Part shown: positions 34,746-46,570 of the stretch, one piece after another
Numbering within the stretch: position 1 is the stretch's first letter
Layout: each line of letters opens with the position of its first letter
DNA from: Phoenix dactylifera
Taxonomy: Eukaryota > Streptophyta > Magnoliopsida > Arecales > Arecaceae
Direction: 5' to 3'
Length of the DNA: 64,000 bases
Assembly: GCF_009389715.1 (NCBI RefSeq)
Contig: NC_052400.1
Coordinates: 186,001 to 250,000 of the forward strand
Program-made: the position numbers and the translations under genes
The notes under the pieces: model-generated
What the model was told of the DNA's origin: nothing
What the model saw: the letters and a program-made list of their open reading frames with translations, nothing else
Database searches by the model: none

Positions 34746-36933
34746 TTTTCTTGTCTCAGGCACTGCGGGGCGCGTGTACGAATCGAGAGTTGGAGGCTTA
34801 CGTTCTAGCCTTAGAGGTCTGGCCCATCTCTCATTTACTCTTTGCCGATGATTGTCTTTTGTTGGCCAGGGCAGGGGTAACGGATGCTCAGGTCCTTAGG
34901 GGCGTGCTAGCGGATTATTGTGCAGCATCAGGGCCGAGAATAAACCTCCAGAAGTCAACCATCTCCTTCAGCCCTAGCACGGAGCACAGGGTTAGACGAG
35001 AGATTCAGAGGATTCTGGAGATGCCAGAGCAGGACGAGACTTGGAGCTACCTAAGTGTACCCATCACAGGTAGGAGGTTGAGGATGGTTGAGTGCTCTGG
35101 TCTGGTGCCGCGTGTGCAGAGCAGACTGGAGGGATGGAGGACGTCGTCTCTTTCTATAATGGGCAGATTAACACTGATTAGATTGGTGCTAGGCTCCATG
35201 CTCGTCTACCTCATGGCAAACATGGTGGTACCAAAGACAGTGCTGATAAGGATCGAGCAACTAATTCGGATCTTCTTGTGGGGGTCATATGGAGGGGGAC
35301 ATTGGATGCATTTAGTGGCATAGGAGAGTGTTTGCCTACCCTTGAGTGAGGGCGGCCTTGGGGTGTTTTCTCTCCTAGAGAGGCGTGAGGTGCTCATTGC
35401 TCGACATGCAGTTCAATTTAATGCTGGAGACACAGGGATTCTAGGGTCAGATTATGACAGCTAAATATGGCCGGGCAAGCCCTAAGGGGGTGGCCCAGAG
35501 TGGGCGCAAATGTTCCTTCATGTGGCGAGAGGCACCTGCCAATTGTTTCGGCAAATACTAGATGACTGATAGGTGATGGGAAAAGCATCGAGATGGCCGA
35601 CGATCCGTGGGTGGATGCCCTCCCTTTAAGGCTCTAGCCAACTACGGTTAATGTAGAGGCAGTGAAGGGACTATGGGTATGCGACCTCCTCGACCCAAGG
35701 GGGGCAACGTGGGACGATGCCAGGTTGGGTCAAGTTTTTGGAGTACATCTTGCTGAGAGGGTCTGGTCTCTTTCGGTACTGGGGTGTGCAGGACCAGATA
35801 TCCGGATTTGGAGCACATCATGTAGAACCGGCATCAGGGTGGTGGATCTCTCCCGCGTGTTCCAGTGGGAGCATGAGCCAGGGCCGGAGTGTGCTTGGAT
35901 CTGGTGCTTGGGCCTTCACCCGAGGGTAGCACTATTCTTATGGATGGTGGTCTGGGATCGGCATCCAACGAGAGCTGTACTCAGCGGACGAGGTTTGAGA
36001 ATTTCTTCAGAGTGCGGGGTGTGCGGTGTTGACGAGATGGTGGACCATGCGTTGTTTAGTGCACATAGACGAGGGTGACTTGGCAGTTGGCAGAAATTCT
36101 ATGGGTGGCTTGGAGTTAGAGGGACCAGTTCTTACGGACCATCCGTCGGTGGTCGAGCTGCCCACTGACACGCTAGGAGGTTGTTAGAGCGACTTGCACA
36201 ACATAGTAGATCTGGCTGGTAAGGAATGTTCAAACTTTTGGTGAGCACAACATGTCGCCAAGGCTCGTAGCGGAGAGCGCTTGGGCGCAGGCGGTGGAGA
36301 TTAGTCATGTTTCCTTCTCAGAAACGCCATTGACAGCTCGAGATATCTGGAGTTCCCATTCTGCCCAGGCAGCACTTTGTATAGTATTTTTATCTAGAAG
36401 CTCCCACCCAAGCTTCCTCAAGGTCAACTTCGATGTGTCTGTTTTAGATGGAGGCACGAGGAGAGGTGCGGTTTTCGTCATCAGTGACCCAAATTCTAGG
36501 GTAGTGGCAGCGGGCGACTGTCAGTTATTCGACATCACGATATTCGGTGTGGAGTTGAGGGCTGCATGGGTGAGCCGTCGACATGCTCGGCGAGTGCTAC
36601 TAGCTAGTTCAGTCATCCTGGAGGGTGACTCAGCCACAGTCATCAGTAGGATCCAAAGGGGTTCGAGGGCTGCCGACTGCGACCATCCCTTGCTTCAAGA
36701 CATCTGGATGATGATGCGGGATAGAGAGGTTGTCCAGGCTAAGTATGTATTTAGAGAAGCCAACGGATTGGATGGTTGCCAATGTGGCCAGCTATGCTGT
36801 TAGCACCTTGTCGACTGGGGATGGGAGCTGCCTCGAGAGCTCCGCGACATTCTATTTTCTGATTTTATTAGGTGCATTCATACACGTATTGTATGAACTA
36901 CCTGTCCTAGCCAAAAGAAAGAAAGAAAGAAAG
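34746..36933 (+). mobile_element. L1-type LINE, copy A, 5'-truncated
   Basis: The order is the reverse transcriptase C-terminus with the FADD catalytic box (34841-34852), a thumb-like region (34751-35323), zf-RVT with HPRVALFLWMVVW and CGVCGVDEMVDHALF (35662-36078), RNase H with VNFDVS, VELRAAW and LEGDSATVI (36252-36803), and a 3' tail of (AAAG)n at 36911-36933. Stops separate these parts (for example TAG at about 35321), so it is dead. Copy B at 37493-41270 shares the same lesions, showing that the element was inactive before the local duplication. Confidence 0.82.
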
Positions 36934-37395
36934 AATTAACCCTCGATTCAAATTTTGGGTCGGATTCCATAGCCCAAAACCCGAATCCAACCTTCATCTT
37001 TTTCCCCAAGCCACCGACCCAAAAAGAGGAGAAGGGGGCAAAACCGGTGGCCCCTTCTCGCCCAAACGGTGGCGGCGACGGCCGCCTCCTCCCCAAACCG
37101 CGCCGCTCCCTCCGGGCGGGAGGAGAACCGACGAGAAGGAGAAGACCCCTCCCCACCCCCCGCGCCACTTTCTTCTTTCACGGCGGCGTGGCCCTTGCGG
37201 CCTCCGGTGTCTTCTCGGGCCACCACATGAGAGGAAGGGACGGCAGCGGAAGCCTGAACGTTGCCGTCCTTCATCTTCATCCCTCCTTTTTTTTTTTCTT
37301 TCCTTCGCCCGCGGTGGCCATGGCAGCCACGGCGGGTCGCAGCCGCTGCAACTCGCCGGGGCGGCGGGCCGCGGCCTCTGCCGGCGAGCACTTAT
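36934..37395. repeat. GC-rich flank duplicated with the LINE, copy A
   Basis: This is unclassified GC-rich sequence directly after the LINE tail. It is nearly identical to 41271-41700, so it was duplicated with the LINE as one unit of about 2.65 kb. The long open frames on both strands are compositional. Identity ends within GCAGCCGCTGC near 37356. Confidence 0.7.
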
Positions 37396-37492
37396 ATCTT
37401 TCAAATTAAAATTATAGTTTATCTGCTGTATTTAATTAAAAAATTTTAAAAACCAATTCACCCCCTCTTGGGCTGCATATCTGGGCAACAAA
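37396..37492 (+). mobile_element. 3' terminal piece of a copia-type LTR (fossil)
   Basis: It ends TTCACCCCCTCTTGGGC... and GGGCAACA, matching the 3' end of the solo LTR at 38053-39575. It abuts reverse transcriptase coding sequence of LINE copy B, and its 5' part is absent. Confidence 0.6.
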
Positions 37493-40400
37493 GTCCACCA
37501 TGGGGCTTAGACAGGAATGTCCTTTATCCCCGTATTTGTTCATTATTTGCCCTGATGTCTTGTCTTAGGCACTGCGGCCGTGTGTACGAATCAGGAGCTG
37601 GAGGCTTACGTTCTAGCCTCAGAGGTCTGGCCCATCTCTCATTTACTCTTTGCTGATGATTATCTTTTTTTGGCCAGGACAGGGGTAACGGATGCTCAGG
37701 TCCTTAGGGGCGTGTTAGCGGATTATTGTGCAGCATCAAGGCCGAGAATAAACCTCCAGAAGTCAACCATCTCCTTCAGCCCTAGCACGGAGCGCAGGGT
37801 TAGACGAGAGATTCAGAGGATTCTGGAGATGCCAGAGCACGACGAGACTTGGAGCTACCTAAGTGTACCCATCACAGGTAGGAGGTTGAGGATGGTTGAG
37901 TGCTCTGATCTGGTGCCGCATGTACAGAGCAGATTGGAGGGATGGAGGACGTCGTCTCTCTCTATAATGGGCAGATTAACGCTGATTAGATTGGTGCTAG
38001 GCTCCATGCTCGTCTACCTCATGGCAAACATGGTGGTACCAAAGACAGTGCTTGTTGACCCCCTAATGGATTTTGATGAATACAAAACACTAGAGTATAA
38101 TTCCATTTATCTTAACAATTTACTTGAGGATTTCATGTGTTTAATTAAGAATATTGTTAAAAAATGTCTAGGCAAGTTTCCATAATTTTATGAATTTATT
38201 GAAGAATTTTTGAGCTGAAGAAAACAGATCAGGGACAGCCGAGACGTCTCCGGGTTGTCTCAGAGACGTCTCTGGCACAAACAGGAAGAACTGGCACGAC
38301 TGGAGACGTCCCCGGCACCTGCCGAGTCGTCCCCGCGATAGCGGAGTCGACTCTCTCAGTAGCGGAGTCGACTCTCTCAGTAGCGGAGTCGACTCTCTCA
38401 GAGGCGGCAGAAAGGCCGATTTCAAGTGATATGCGCGAGTCGTCTCCACAGTAAGCGGAGTCGTCCCCGCAAGTAAAAAGTAAACCTCCCGAGTCGTCCC
38501 CGAGGTAGCGGAGTCGGCTCTCTCAGGGTTTTCCAGAGGATGTCTTTTTCGGTGTTAAGGCAGCGGAGACGTCCCCTGAAAGAGCGGAGTCGACTCTCTC
38601 AGAGAATTCCAGAAGACATGTTTTTCGGAGATATAACAGCGGAGTCGACCCCGAAGCAGCGGAGTCGTCCCCATGCAAAAAGCGCAAACAAGCCGAGACG
38701 TCCCCATAAAGCGCCGAGTCGACCCCAAACAACGTCAAAAGTAAAATCTTACAGCCGAGACGTCTCGCGTTGAAGCGGAGACGTCTCCGGAGCGCCTGGG
38801 ACGCGACTGACACCTTTTTGCAGGATGTTTTGAATTTCAAATCTCTTTAACTTTATCTCTAACGGCTATATTTGCTTTTTGGGCTATAAAAGGGACCTCT
38901 TAAGTGCTTCTCAACAACTTCTCACCAACCCAACACAAGATCATTCAAGAGAGAAGCAAGAGAGAGAGGTTCAAGGGAGTTAGTGCATTCAAGTGAAGAA
39001 ATCAAGTGCCTTCAAGCTTCCCAACTGATTTCAAGCTCAACTACTCTCTTCCGCTCGGGATTCAAAGCTCACACTCAAGCCAACGCGATCCACATCGGAA
39101 GAACCATCATCTCCCACGCTTCCAACAGCTAAAAGGGTTCTTCCGGGTTCTATTGCTTATCATTGTTATATTTGCTTATTTAGAGCTTTTAAATCCTTGT
39201 AAAACTTTTTCAATATTGTGCTTGTTCCAGTCAAGGGACTTGGAACAAGGAAAATGCGTCCCAAGCCTAGGTTAAATTGGGGGTTATAGGGTTCGTTGTT
39301 AGCCCGGTGTAAAACAACGAGTTGGGTAGTGCACTCGCAAAACTACCGGACTGTAATCTTGGATTATAGTGGAAATTTCCAAAGGTGCTTTGGGGAGTGG
39401 ATGTAGGAGCAGTGGAAGCTCCGAACCACTATAAAACCTCGTGTTTGCGATTGACTGTTCTCATCCCTCCATCTTTACTTTAGTTCATACATCTGCGTGT
39501 TTTATTTTTTAAATAGTCAAAAAGTTTTAAAACATCCAATTCACCCCCCTCTTGGGTGACCATCTCTGGGCAACAGTGCTGATAAGGATCGAGCAACTAA
39601 TTCGGAGCTTCTTGTGGGGGTCGTATGGAGGGGGACATTGGATGCATTTAGTGGCATAGGAGAGTGTTTGCCTACCCTTGAGTGAGGGCGGCCTTGGGGT
39701 GTTTTCTCTCCTAGAGAGGCGTGAGGTGCTCATTGCTCGACATGCAGTTCAATTTAATGCTGGAGACACAGGGATTCTAGGGTCAGATTATGACAGCTAA
39801 ATATGGTCGGGCAAGCCCTAAGGGGGTGGCCCAGAATGGGCGCAAATGTTCCTTCATGTGGCGAGAGGCACTGCCAATTGTTTCGGCAAATACTAGATGA
39901 CTTATAGGTGATGGGCAAAGCATCGAGATGGCCGACGACCCGTGGGTGGATGCCCTCCCTTTAAGGCTCTAGCCGACTACGGTTAATGTAGAGGCAGTGA
40001 AGGGACTATGGGTATGCGACCTCCTCGACCCTAGGGGGGCAACGTGGGACGATGCCAGGTTGGGTCAAGTTTTTGGAGTACATCTTGCTGAGAGGGTCTG
40101 GTCTCTTCCGGTACTAGGGTGTGCAGGACCAGATATCCGGATTTGGAGCACATCATGTAGAACCGGCATCAGGGTGGTGGATCTCTCCCGCGTGTTCCAG
40201 TGGGAGCATGAGCCAGGGCCGGAGTGTGCTTGGATCCAGTGCTTGGGCCTTCACCCGAGGGTAGCACTATTCTTATAGAAGGTGGTCTGGGATCGGCATC
40301 CAACGAGAGCTGTACTCGGCGGACGAGGTTTGAGAATTTCTTCAGAGTGCGAGGTGTGCGGTGTTGACGAGACGGTGGACCATGCGCTGTTTAGTGCACA

Positions 40401-41270
40401 TAGACGAGGGTGACTTGGCAGTTGGCAGAAATTCTATGGGTGGCTTGGAGTTAGAGGAAACAGTTCTTACGGACTATCCGTCGGTGGTCGAGCTGCCCAC
40501 TGACACGCTAGGAGGTTGTTAGAGCGACTTGCACAACATAGTAGATCTGGCTGGTAAGGAATGTTCAAACTTTTGGTGAGCACAACATGTCGCCGAGGCT
40601 CGTAGCGGAGAGCGCTTGGGCGCAGGCGGTGGAGATTAGTCATGTTTCCTTCTCAGAAGCGCCATTGACAGCTCGAGATATCCGGAGTTCCCATTCTGCC
40701 CAGGCAGCACTTTGTATAGTGTTTTTATCTGGAAGCCCCCACCGAAGCTTCCTCAAGGTCAACTTCGATGTGTCTGTTTTGGATGGAGGCACGAGGAGAG
40801 GTGCGGTTTTCGTCATCAGGGACCCAAATTCTAGGGTAGTGGCAGCGAGCAACTGTCAGTTATTCGACATCACGATATTCGGTGTGGAGTTGAGGGCTGC
40901 CTGGGTGAGCCTTCGACATGCTCGGCGAGTGCTACTAGCTAGTTCAGTCATCATGGAGGGTGACTCGGCCACAGTCATCAGTAGGATCCAAAGGGGTCCG
41001 AGGGCTGCCGACTGCGACCATCCCTTGCTTCAAGACATCTGGATGATGATGCGGGATGCAGAGGTTGTCCAGGCTAAGTATGTATTTAGAGAAGCCAACG
41101 GATTGGATGGTTGCCAATGTGGCCAGCTATGCTGTTAGCACCTTGTCGACTGGGGATGGGAGCTGCCTCGAGAGCTCCGCGACATTCTATTTTCTGATTT
41201 TATTAGGTGCATTCATACACGTATTGTATGAACTACCTGTCCTAGCCAAAAGAAAGAAAGAAAGAAAGAA
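37493..41270 (+). mobile_element. L1-type LINE, copy B, interrupted by a solo LTR
   Basis: A tandem paralog of copy A, about 98% identical by eye, extending slightly further 5' into the reverse transcriptase (GLRQECPLSPYLF). Coding parts are at 37580-38052 (FADD box), 39997-40278 (zf-RVT) and 40587-41138 (RNase H), with the (AAAG)n tail at about 41251-41270. It shares the internal stops of copy A and is not functional. A solo LTR (38053-39575) sits in the reverse transcriptase region and is absent from copy A, so it arrived after the duplication. Confidence 0.82.
38053..39575 (+). mobile_element. Solo LTR of a copia-type element inserted in LINE copy B
   Basis: It starts TGTTGACCCCC, ends CTGGGCAACA, and is flanked by the 5-bp duplication GTGCT (38048-38052 and 39576-39580). 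LINE copy A has the uninterrupted site near 35234. A TATA box (GCTATAAAAGGG) at about 38882-38893 marks the promoter. 38230-38810 is filled with short GAGACGTC and GAGTCGAC-type repeats. No internal region remains. It is young relative to the LINE duplication. Confidence 0.82.
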
Positions 41271-41700
41271 TTAACCCTCGATTCAAATTTTGGGTCGGAT
41301 TCCATAGCCCAAAACCCGAATCCAACCTTCATCTTTTTCCCCAAGCCACCGACCCAAAAAGAGGAGAAGGGGGCAAAACCGGTGGCCCCTTCTCGCCCAA
41401 ATGGTGGCGGCGATGGCCGCCTCCTCCCCAAACCGCGCCGCTCCCTCCGAGCGGGAGGAGAACTGACGAGAAGGAGAAGACCCCTCCCCCTCCCCCCCCC
41501 CCCCCCCCCCCCCGCGCCACTTTCTTCTTTCACGGCGGCGTGGCCCTTGCAGCCTCCGGTGTCTTCTCGGGCCACCACATGAGAGGAAGGGACGGCGGCG
41601 GAAGCCTGAACGTTGCCGTCCTTCATCTTCATCCCTCCTTTTTTTTTCTTTCCTTCGCCCGCGGTGGCCATGGCAGCCACGGCGGGTCGCAGCCGCTGCC
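41271..41700. repeat. GC-rich flank duplicated with the LINE, copy B
   Basis: Paralog of 36934-37395. It contains a run of 22 C at 41492-41513 that is only a few bases long in copy A. No gene is supported. Confidence 0.7.
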
Positions 41701-42204
41701 GGGGAGGCCATGGAGGCGGCGGCCATGGCTGCCTCCTCTTGTTTTCTAAGCATGGCAGCGGGTTGAAGGGATGGGTTTAGTTTGTTTATGAGCCGGAGGG
41801 CGGCTCTGATATAGCATAAATATTTTTTACTAACCTTCGGTCATTATTAAATTAAGCATAATCAAGCACATGCACCAACGACAGACAGAAAAGAAGAAGA
41901 GACCTACAGGAGAGAGGAAGAGGAGGGGAGATTCGGAGCTTCCAACTTATGTAAGACTTGAGTACCTTAGGTGATAGATTCACAGACTATTTATAATACT
42001 ATGTTAGGGATCCGGATCTTTATCTTTAAGGTTTATCTCTAATTAGTTTCCATCCATCACAGGAACTACATGATAAGATAAACTCTGAATAATCTCTAAT
42101 CAGATTGGATTAAATCACCATTTAAACGAGGTTGTGTTTATTCTGATGTGGGTAAACTTGATCAGGTGAGCCAGTCTCCTAAAATCAAGAGACATGCTAA
42201 CATC
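41701..42204. other. Unclassified sequence before unit 2
   Basis: I see no gene, RNA or clear element ends. It joins the LINE block to the start of homology with unit 1 at about 42205. Confidence 0.45.
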
Positions 42205-42372
42205 TTGTACGTCGTCAAGGCAAGATCAACAAAATAGGTAGTTGAGTGGTTGCAACACCAACCTACTCCATTGTCGGTCATAATAAAAAGCAAACACACC
42301 ATTCTACACAAATATTTGAAGTCCTCATAATAAAAACTAGCAAGCAAAGGGATGATCCCAATGATCCATAGT

Positions 42373-43126
42373 TTACAGGATGGAACAAACGTTGGGGTTC
42401 GAATAATTACAGGGATCCTCGTACACTACCACGGGCGGAGCGGGCGTGTAACGATACCATGCAAAGTTAGGCTCGACCTTAGTTTCTTTTGATTTCGCTT
42501 CATCATCTTTCTTCACGTCCGCCACTTTAACTATGTCAGAATGGCCTATCTTCTTCCTCAAAATGGCTGTCAAGATAACAGGATCGACTTCTCCAACAAC
42601 AACCAACTGGTTCTTCTCCCCATCTACCTTAACAGAATCAACGCCTGTCGTATTAAAAAGAAAAAAATTGTATCAGTTGCAGCTCGGCATCTTGAGAGTC
42701 CATATATTTGCGACATGATAGTAATAATTATATATGTTTTTATTTGATTTCTGATTTATATATTCAGCAAAGATGAGCCTCAAGAATCTGGTAATCTACC
42801 ACCTGCTGATGCAGCCAACTGCATGGCCTTGCTCCGGGACTTCTCGCTGTGCATCTGCACGTTGATCACCATCTCCTTCTGCAAACACAAAATATATGCA
42901 TGTATATATATATCACCATGTAAGAATTGCTATCAGCTGACGAAACTAAATTCAATTTTAGCGATTAACTGTGGCATGGTGTTGAGTTGATCCAATAGCA
43001 AACAAAGAGAAGTGCATATACCCTAAGAAAATAGTACTGCCATTCGACAAGCAGTATGTTTTCATACATGTGGCATCAGAATAAAAATATAAAGAAAAAA
43101 GGCGAGTTGGCCGTACGTACCTTCAT
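42373..43126 (-). CDS. HIPP-like small protein, copy 2, metal-binding cysteines lost
   Basis: Three exons at 43121-43126, 42803-42878 and 42373-42644 on the minus strand give 117 residues, with intact GT-AG sites and a conserved TATA box. The protein is collinear with copies 1 and 3 and keeps the CaaX box CSIL. The metal motif, however, reads MHSEKS instead of MNCEKC: both cysteines are serine and N is H. Other changes are scattered (WYRYTPAPP for WYGYPPAPP). HMA folds without CxxC occur in plants and can still bind proteins, so this copy probably cannot coordinate metal by the usual motif but may keep a scaffold role. A decaying pseudogene is the alternative, though nothing else is broken. 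Confidence 0.82.
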
Positions 43127-43228
43127 GTTTTTTCTAGTTCTTTGTCGAAGGGTATGGAAGGATCGGTCTTGATGCTGAACAGATGAGAAGTTAACTCTGA
43201 TAGAGGGAGAGAGATGACAGGAGGTCTC

Positions 43229-43236
43229 TTTAAATA
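43229..43236 (-). promoter_or_regulatory. TATA box of HIPP copy 2
   Basis: TATTTAAA on the minus strand, at the same distance from the ATG as in copies 1 and 3, with the same CT-rich leader after it. Confidence 0.6.
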
Positions 43237-43249
43237 GGAGCTTGTTGGG

Positions 43250-44304
43250 CTTTTTTTTTTTTTTTTGGTAGCACGGTTATTGCGCATTCAAGAAGGAAAG
43301 GTCTTCCAAGAATCTTCAAATCTTCCACCAACTCCAGTAATCCGCTGCAGCTGAGGTCCCCCCCACCGCATGGTAAGTTCATTTCTTCTTTTTTAGTAAA
43401 TAGGGAAAAAAATAACATTATTTTACTATAAATACATCCATGGAAATCATAAAATAAGATATTCAAAAAATTGGATGGTAAAGTAGCCGTAGAATTTTAT
43501 AAAATAGTTTTCTGTATGGTTTGCTATATAAGATGTCATCGAATTAGCTTCTCTGCAAATATGAGATGCTTCAAAAGAAAACAAATTGCTTGTCATCTAC
43601 CAACAATCTTGTAGAATAGAATGAGAATTAGCCTCTAGAGAAGGTGAAGCTAAGAACCATTTGATAATTGCAGTAAATGAGTAGAATTTCCTTATATATA
43701 ACTATATGAGGTTCTCAATATCTGTGTAGCATACGTCAATCTCTTCTAAGCTACATACAGTTCCACTTAGAACTGTTAAATGAAAAACTCGAACTCCACC
43801 TGTAGCTAGTAGAACACTATTAAGATTTCTGATTATAAAATTTGTTCCACCAAAAACACCTCTCTCATATAGGCTATTGCCAAAGTTGATTTTGAAAGAA
43901 AAAAAAGTGGTGGCTCATAAGAAAAATAAATAACCTAAGATGACTAGAATCTACAAAGGAAGACCCACAGTTTATTCCTACCATCAGAGGATCCTCCAAA
44001 TTTTTGAGCATGAGCGAATATCTAAAAAGAATCGTTCCAGCACTCTATTTCGTACTTCAAAAATACATTTATTCTTGGCCAAGAAAATCATCAGTGGATA
44101 GTGCAGAAATAATGTCTGAACCATGAAAAGAGGCTAATTTCAAGGCTTAACTAGGCTTTTTAGAGGTTCCCTTTGGTAGCCGTCCAATTAAAAAATTGTA
44201 CGAAAGGAAAATGCAAGGCGTCAGTACTTCGTTCATTGAGGCCAATACGGCAATGAACGAGCTTTGTGTTCATCTTAAAAAAGCGTTGCGGGTATATCTT
44301 TTGC

Positions 44305-44371
<67 letters not shown>

Positions 44372-45453
44372 CAACGGTTAGAAAAAAAATTTGAATTGTA
44401 CTTTTTTTAAATAAAAAATTATTTTTTAGAATACTAATTATTAATTGCATCACATCAATTTTTTTCACGTCACTTCGCATGAAGTGATCATTGCATCATT
44501 TAATGGTCCATGTCATGATGCAGGTGAATCATTATTTTGCATAAAAGGTACAATTGGAACCTTTTATTAAAGTTAGGGTGATGTAGTAGCACACTTTAAT
44601 AAAAGGTACAATTCGAACCTTTTAAAAAAAATATCTCAAGGCAAAATCTGACTAATATATTTAATATTTTAACATGGGATGCTGTAGCAGATATTTTAAC
44701 TGAGTCTAGACCATCAATCTCTCTCCTCTTTGGCCAAACAGCTGAGACGATACTTATCTACTACTTTAAATTCTTCTTACCTTCTTTGAAATCTTCTTTT
44801 CCTTATTGCATTCCTTATCCCTATTCTATGTATTTTACCCCTTCTTAATAAAATTTTGGTGACTAATCCAGGTTCCTAGCTCCTTAGCCTCCATTTTCAT
44901 TACCATATATATCAAAACACACATGTATACATACATACATATACACACATACGTATATAGGTAGTTGCCCCAAGACCATGGTCTCCAAAGCATGGGCCAC
45001 GCCGGGACTAAGATAAGCTAATTCATGTAAATCAAACCAAAATTAATTTTTAAAGTGGATGCATCTTATGGGGATATGAACCAAGACTTTTTTTCAAAAA
45101 AAGCTACAATATTTCAGCTACCAACTCATCCGCAAGGGCCAACAATTGGTATACACGGCATAAGAACAAGTCAAAAGCTTTGCCCATGAATTCTACCAAA
45201 AAAAAAAAAAAAATCAAAGTCAAAAGCTCGCCTGCTATTTTTGTACCTAGGTTGACATGACTTGAAGACTCAAACATGGATGAATATAAATACACGTGAA
45301 TGAGAATTTTAGGAAAAAAAATATTTTTGTAGAAGAAAACAGAATTGATTACTAATTAATCTCACTTAAAAATGGTCATTACTCTTCATAGATGCGGTGA
45401 TCGTTTACCAATATTCTCCTATATCGACGATGTTAGCGAACAAAGGAACGACC
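43250..45453. repeat. Segment B2: upstream of HIPP2
   Basis: This is non-genic. It holds a degenerate LINE piece on the minus strand (about 43550-44110) and a (TAA)n run at 44305-44368 that is absent from unit 3. It also holds the empty site of the unit 3 SINE at 44713-44731. Confidence 0.7.
44305..44368 (+). repeat. (TAA)n microsatellite, about 21 repeats
   Basis: A pure trinucleotide run in segment B2. The equivalent position in unit 3 (about 62260) has only a T run, so the expansion is specific to this copy. Confidence 0.9.
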
Positions 45454-45557
45454 ATCTCTTCGGAGACATCAATAAAATTGGAACGATACAGAAAAGATTA
45501 GCAAGCCCTTACGCAAAAATGACACGCATAAATCGAGAAATAATCTAAATTTTTTTA
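45454..45557 (+). pseudogene. U6 snRNA pseudogene, unit 2
   Basis: This is the closest of the three copies to genuine U6. CTTCGGAGACATC, AAAATTGGAACGATACAG, AGATTAGCA, ATGACACGCATAAATCGAGA and a final T run are all in order. The ACAGAGA box reads ACAGAAA and several bases are missing from the stems. I see no snRNA-type promoter upstream. Confidence 0.78.
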
Positions 45558-46570
45558 AACCAAAAAAAAAAAGGAGCGACCAAGAACTGCCAAAATTGTA
45601 TGTGATTTTTATAAGACTCCAAGTCACTTGTACCCACTCAACCTGGTCCTGCCGAGTCTAAGCCAAGACGCGTTCATATGGACTTGTAAATAACCAAATT
45701 GACTATGAACGTGATAGAGTACGAGCCTTATAATTTAGCTCCACTTGATGGTTCAACTACTGCTTGGACTTAGAGCCAACAGCCCTCTCGGTTATTAAAC
45801 AAACCAACCCAATTAGACGCGGTGATGTGCCCTTCTAGGAGAATTGAGGCCTTTATAGTTTGCTGAAATCTTTTTTCTCACTAAAATATTTTTTAATTAA
45901 TAAAAAAATTATATTTTAGAATGATTTATATTTAATTGAATATTTATTTTAAAAAAATATTATAAAATATTAATTTTAATTTTAATAAAAAATTTTATCC
46001 GAACGGGGTGATAAACTTGGGGCCATTTTAGCCGAGCAATGGGACCCGTTTATGGATAACATTGACTTGGGGTCAATCTTGCTTTTGAGAGAATTCAAAC
46101 TCTTTTTAACCAAAGGAAGAAGAGACATCACTGTCCTTTTTATAAAGTGGAATTCTACTTTACCAAAGTAAGCCATAATTGATGAGAAGGCCGTTCCCTT
46201 GAAACCCTACGGTTTTCTCAAATATGAACCAGCATCCAGCCTTCAAATATTCTTCACTCCTTTGAAAAAAAAAAAAAATCAGCCTCCAATTGTCATTTGT
46301 AATCTTATTATTATAGGTCTTTGGTTTTAATTTAATTTTTTTTTGCACCGGGAGTTATGTTGATGATAAAAAATAAAAAATTATGATGACTAGGAAGCGA
46401 CCTAACTACGTTCTTGCTTTTTTTTTTCTTTTTGAGAACTAAATAAGTTCTTGTTAATTAAAGTTTAAAACTCGAATATTTTTACGCAATTGGCTGGCGT
46501 TTATTATTTCTTAAACAACTTACTTTACGTTAAAGAGGTAGCAAGAGTGGGCTCAACTCTTAAAGAAAGC

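Larger units (their letters stand above)
42205..46570. repeat. Segmental duplication unit 2 (HIPP2 + segment B2)
   Basis: This aligns with 27474-33055 of unit 1 and 59645-64000 of unit 3. It contains HIPP copy 2, a LINE remnant (about 43550-44110) and a U6 pseudogene. It lacks the SINE of unit 3 and the CACTA element of unit 1, so it serves as the empty-site reference. Homology begins near TTGTACGTCGTCAAGG. Confidence 0.85.

Noticed and set aside
36878-37409. Basic, proline-rich open frames (also 41213-41753)
   Set aside because: Compositional frames in a duplicated GC-rich flank. They occur on both strands in several phases and have no domain.
38338-38400. CRISPR-like direct repeats
   Set aside because: Direct tandem copies without spacers, inside an LTR of a plant genome.
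44196-44480. Poly-Asn and poly-Ile open frames
   Set aside because: They translate a (TAA)n microsatellite.
45454-45557. Functional U6 snRNA gene
   Set aside because: The ACAGAGA box is altered, stem bases are missing, and no upstream sequence element is visible. The same sequence is duplicated with segment B.
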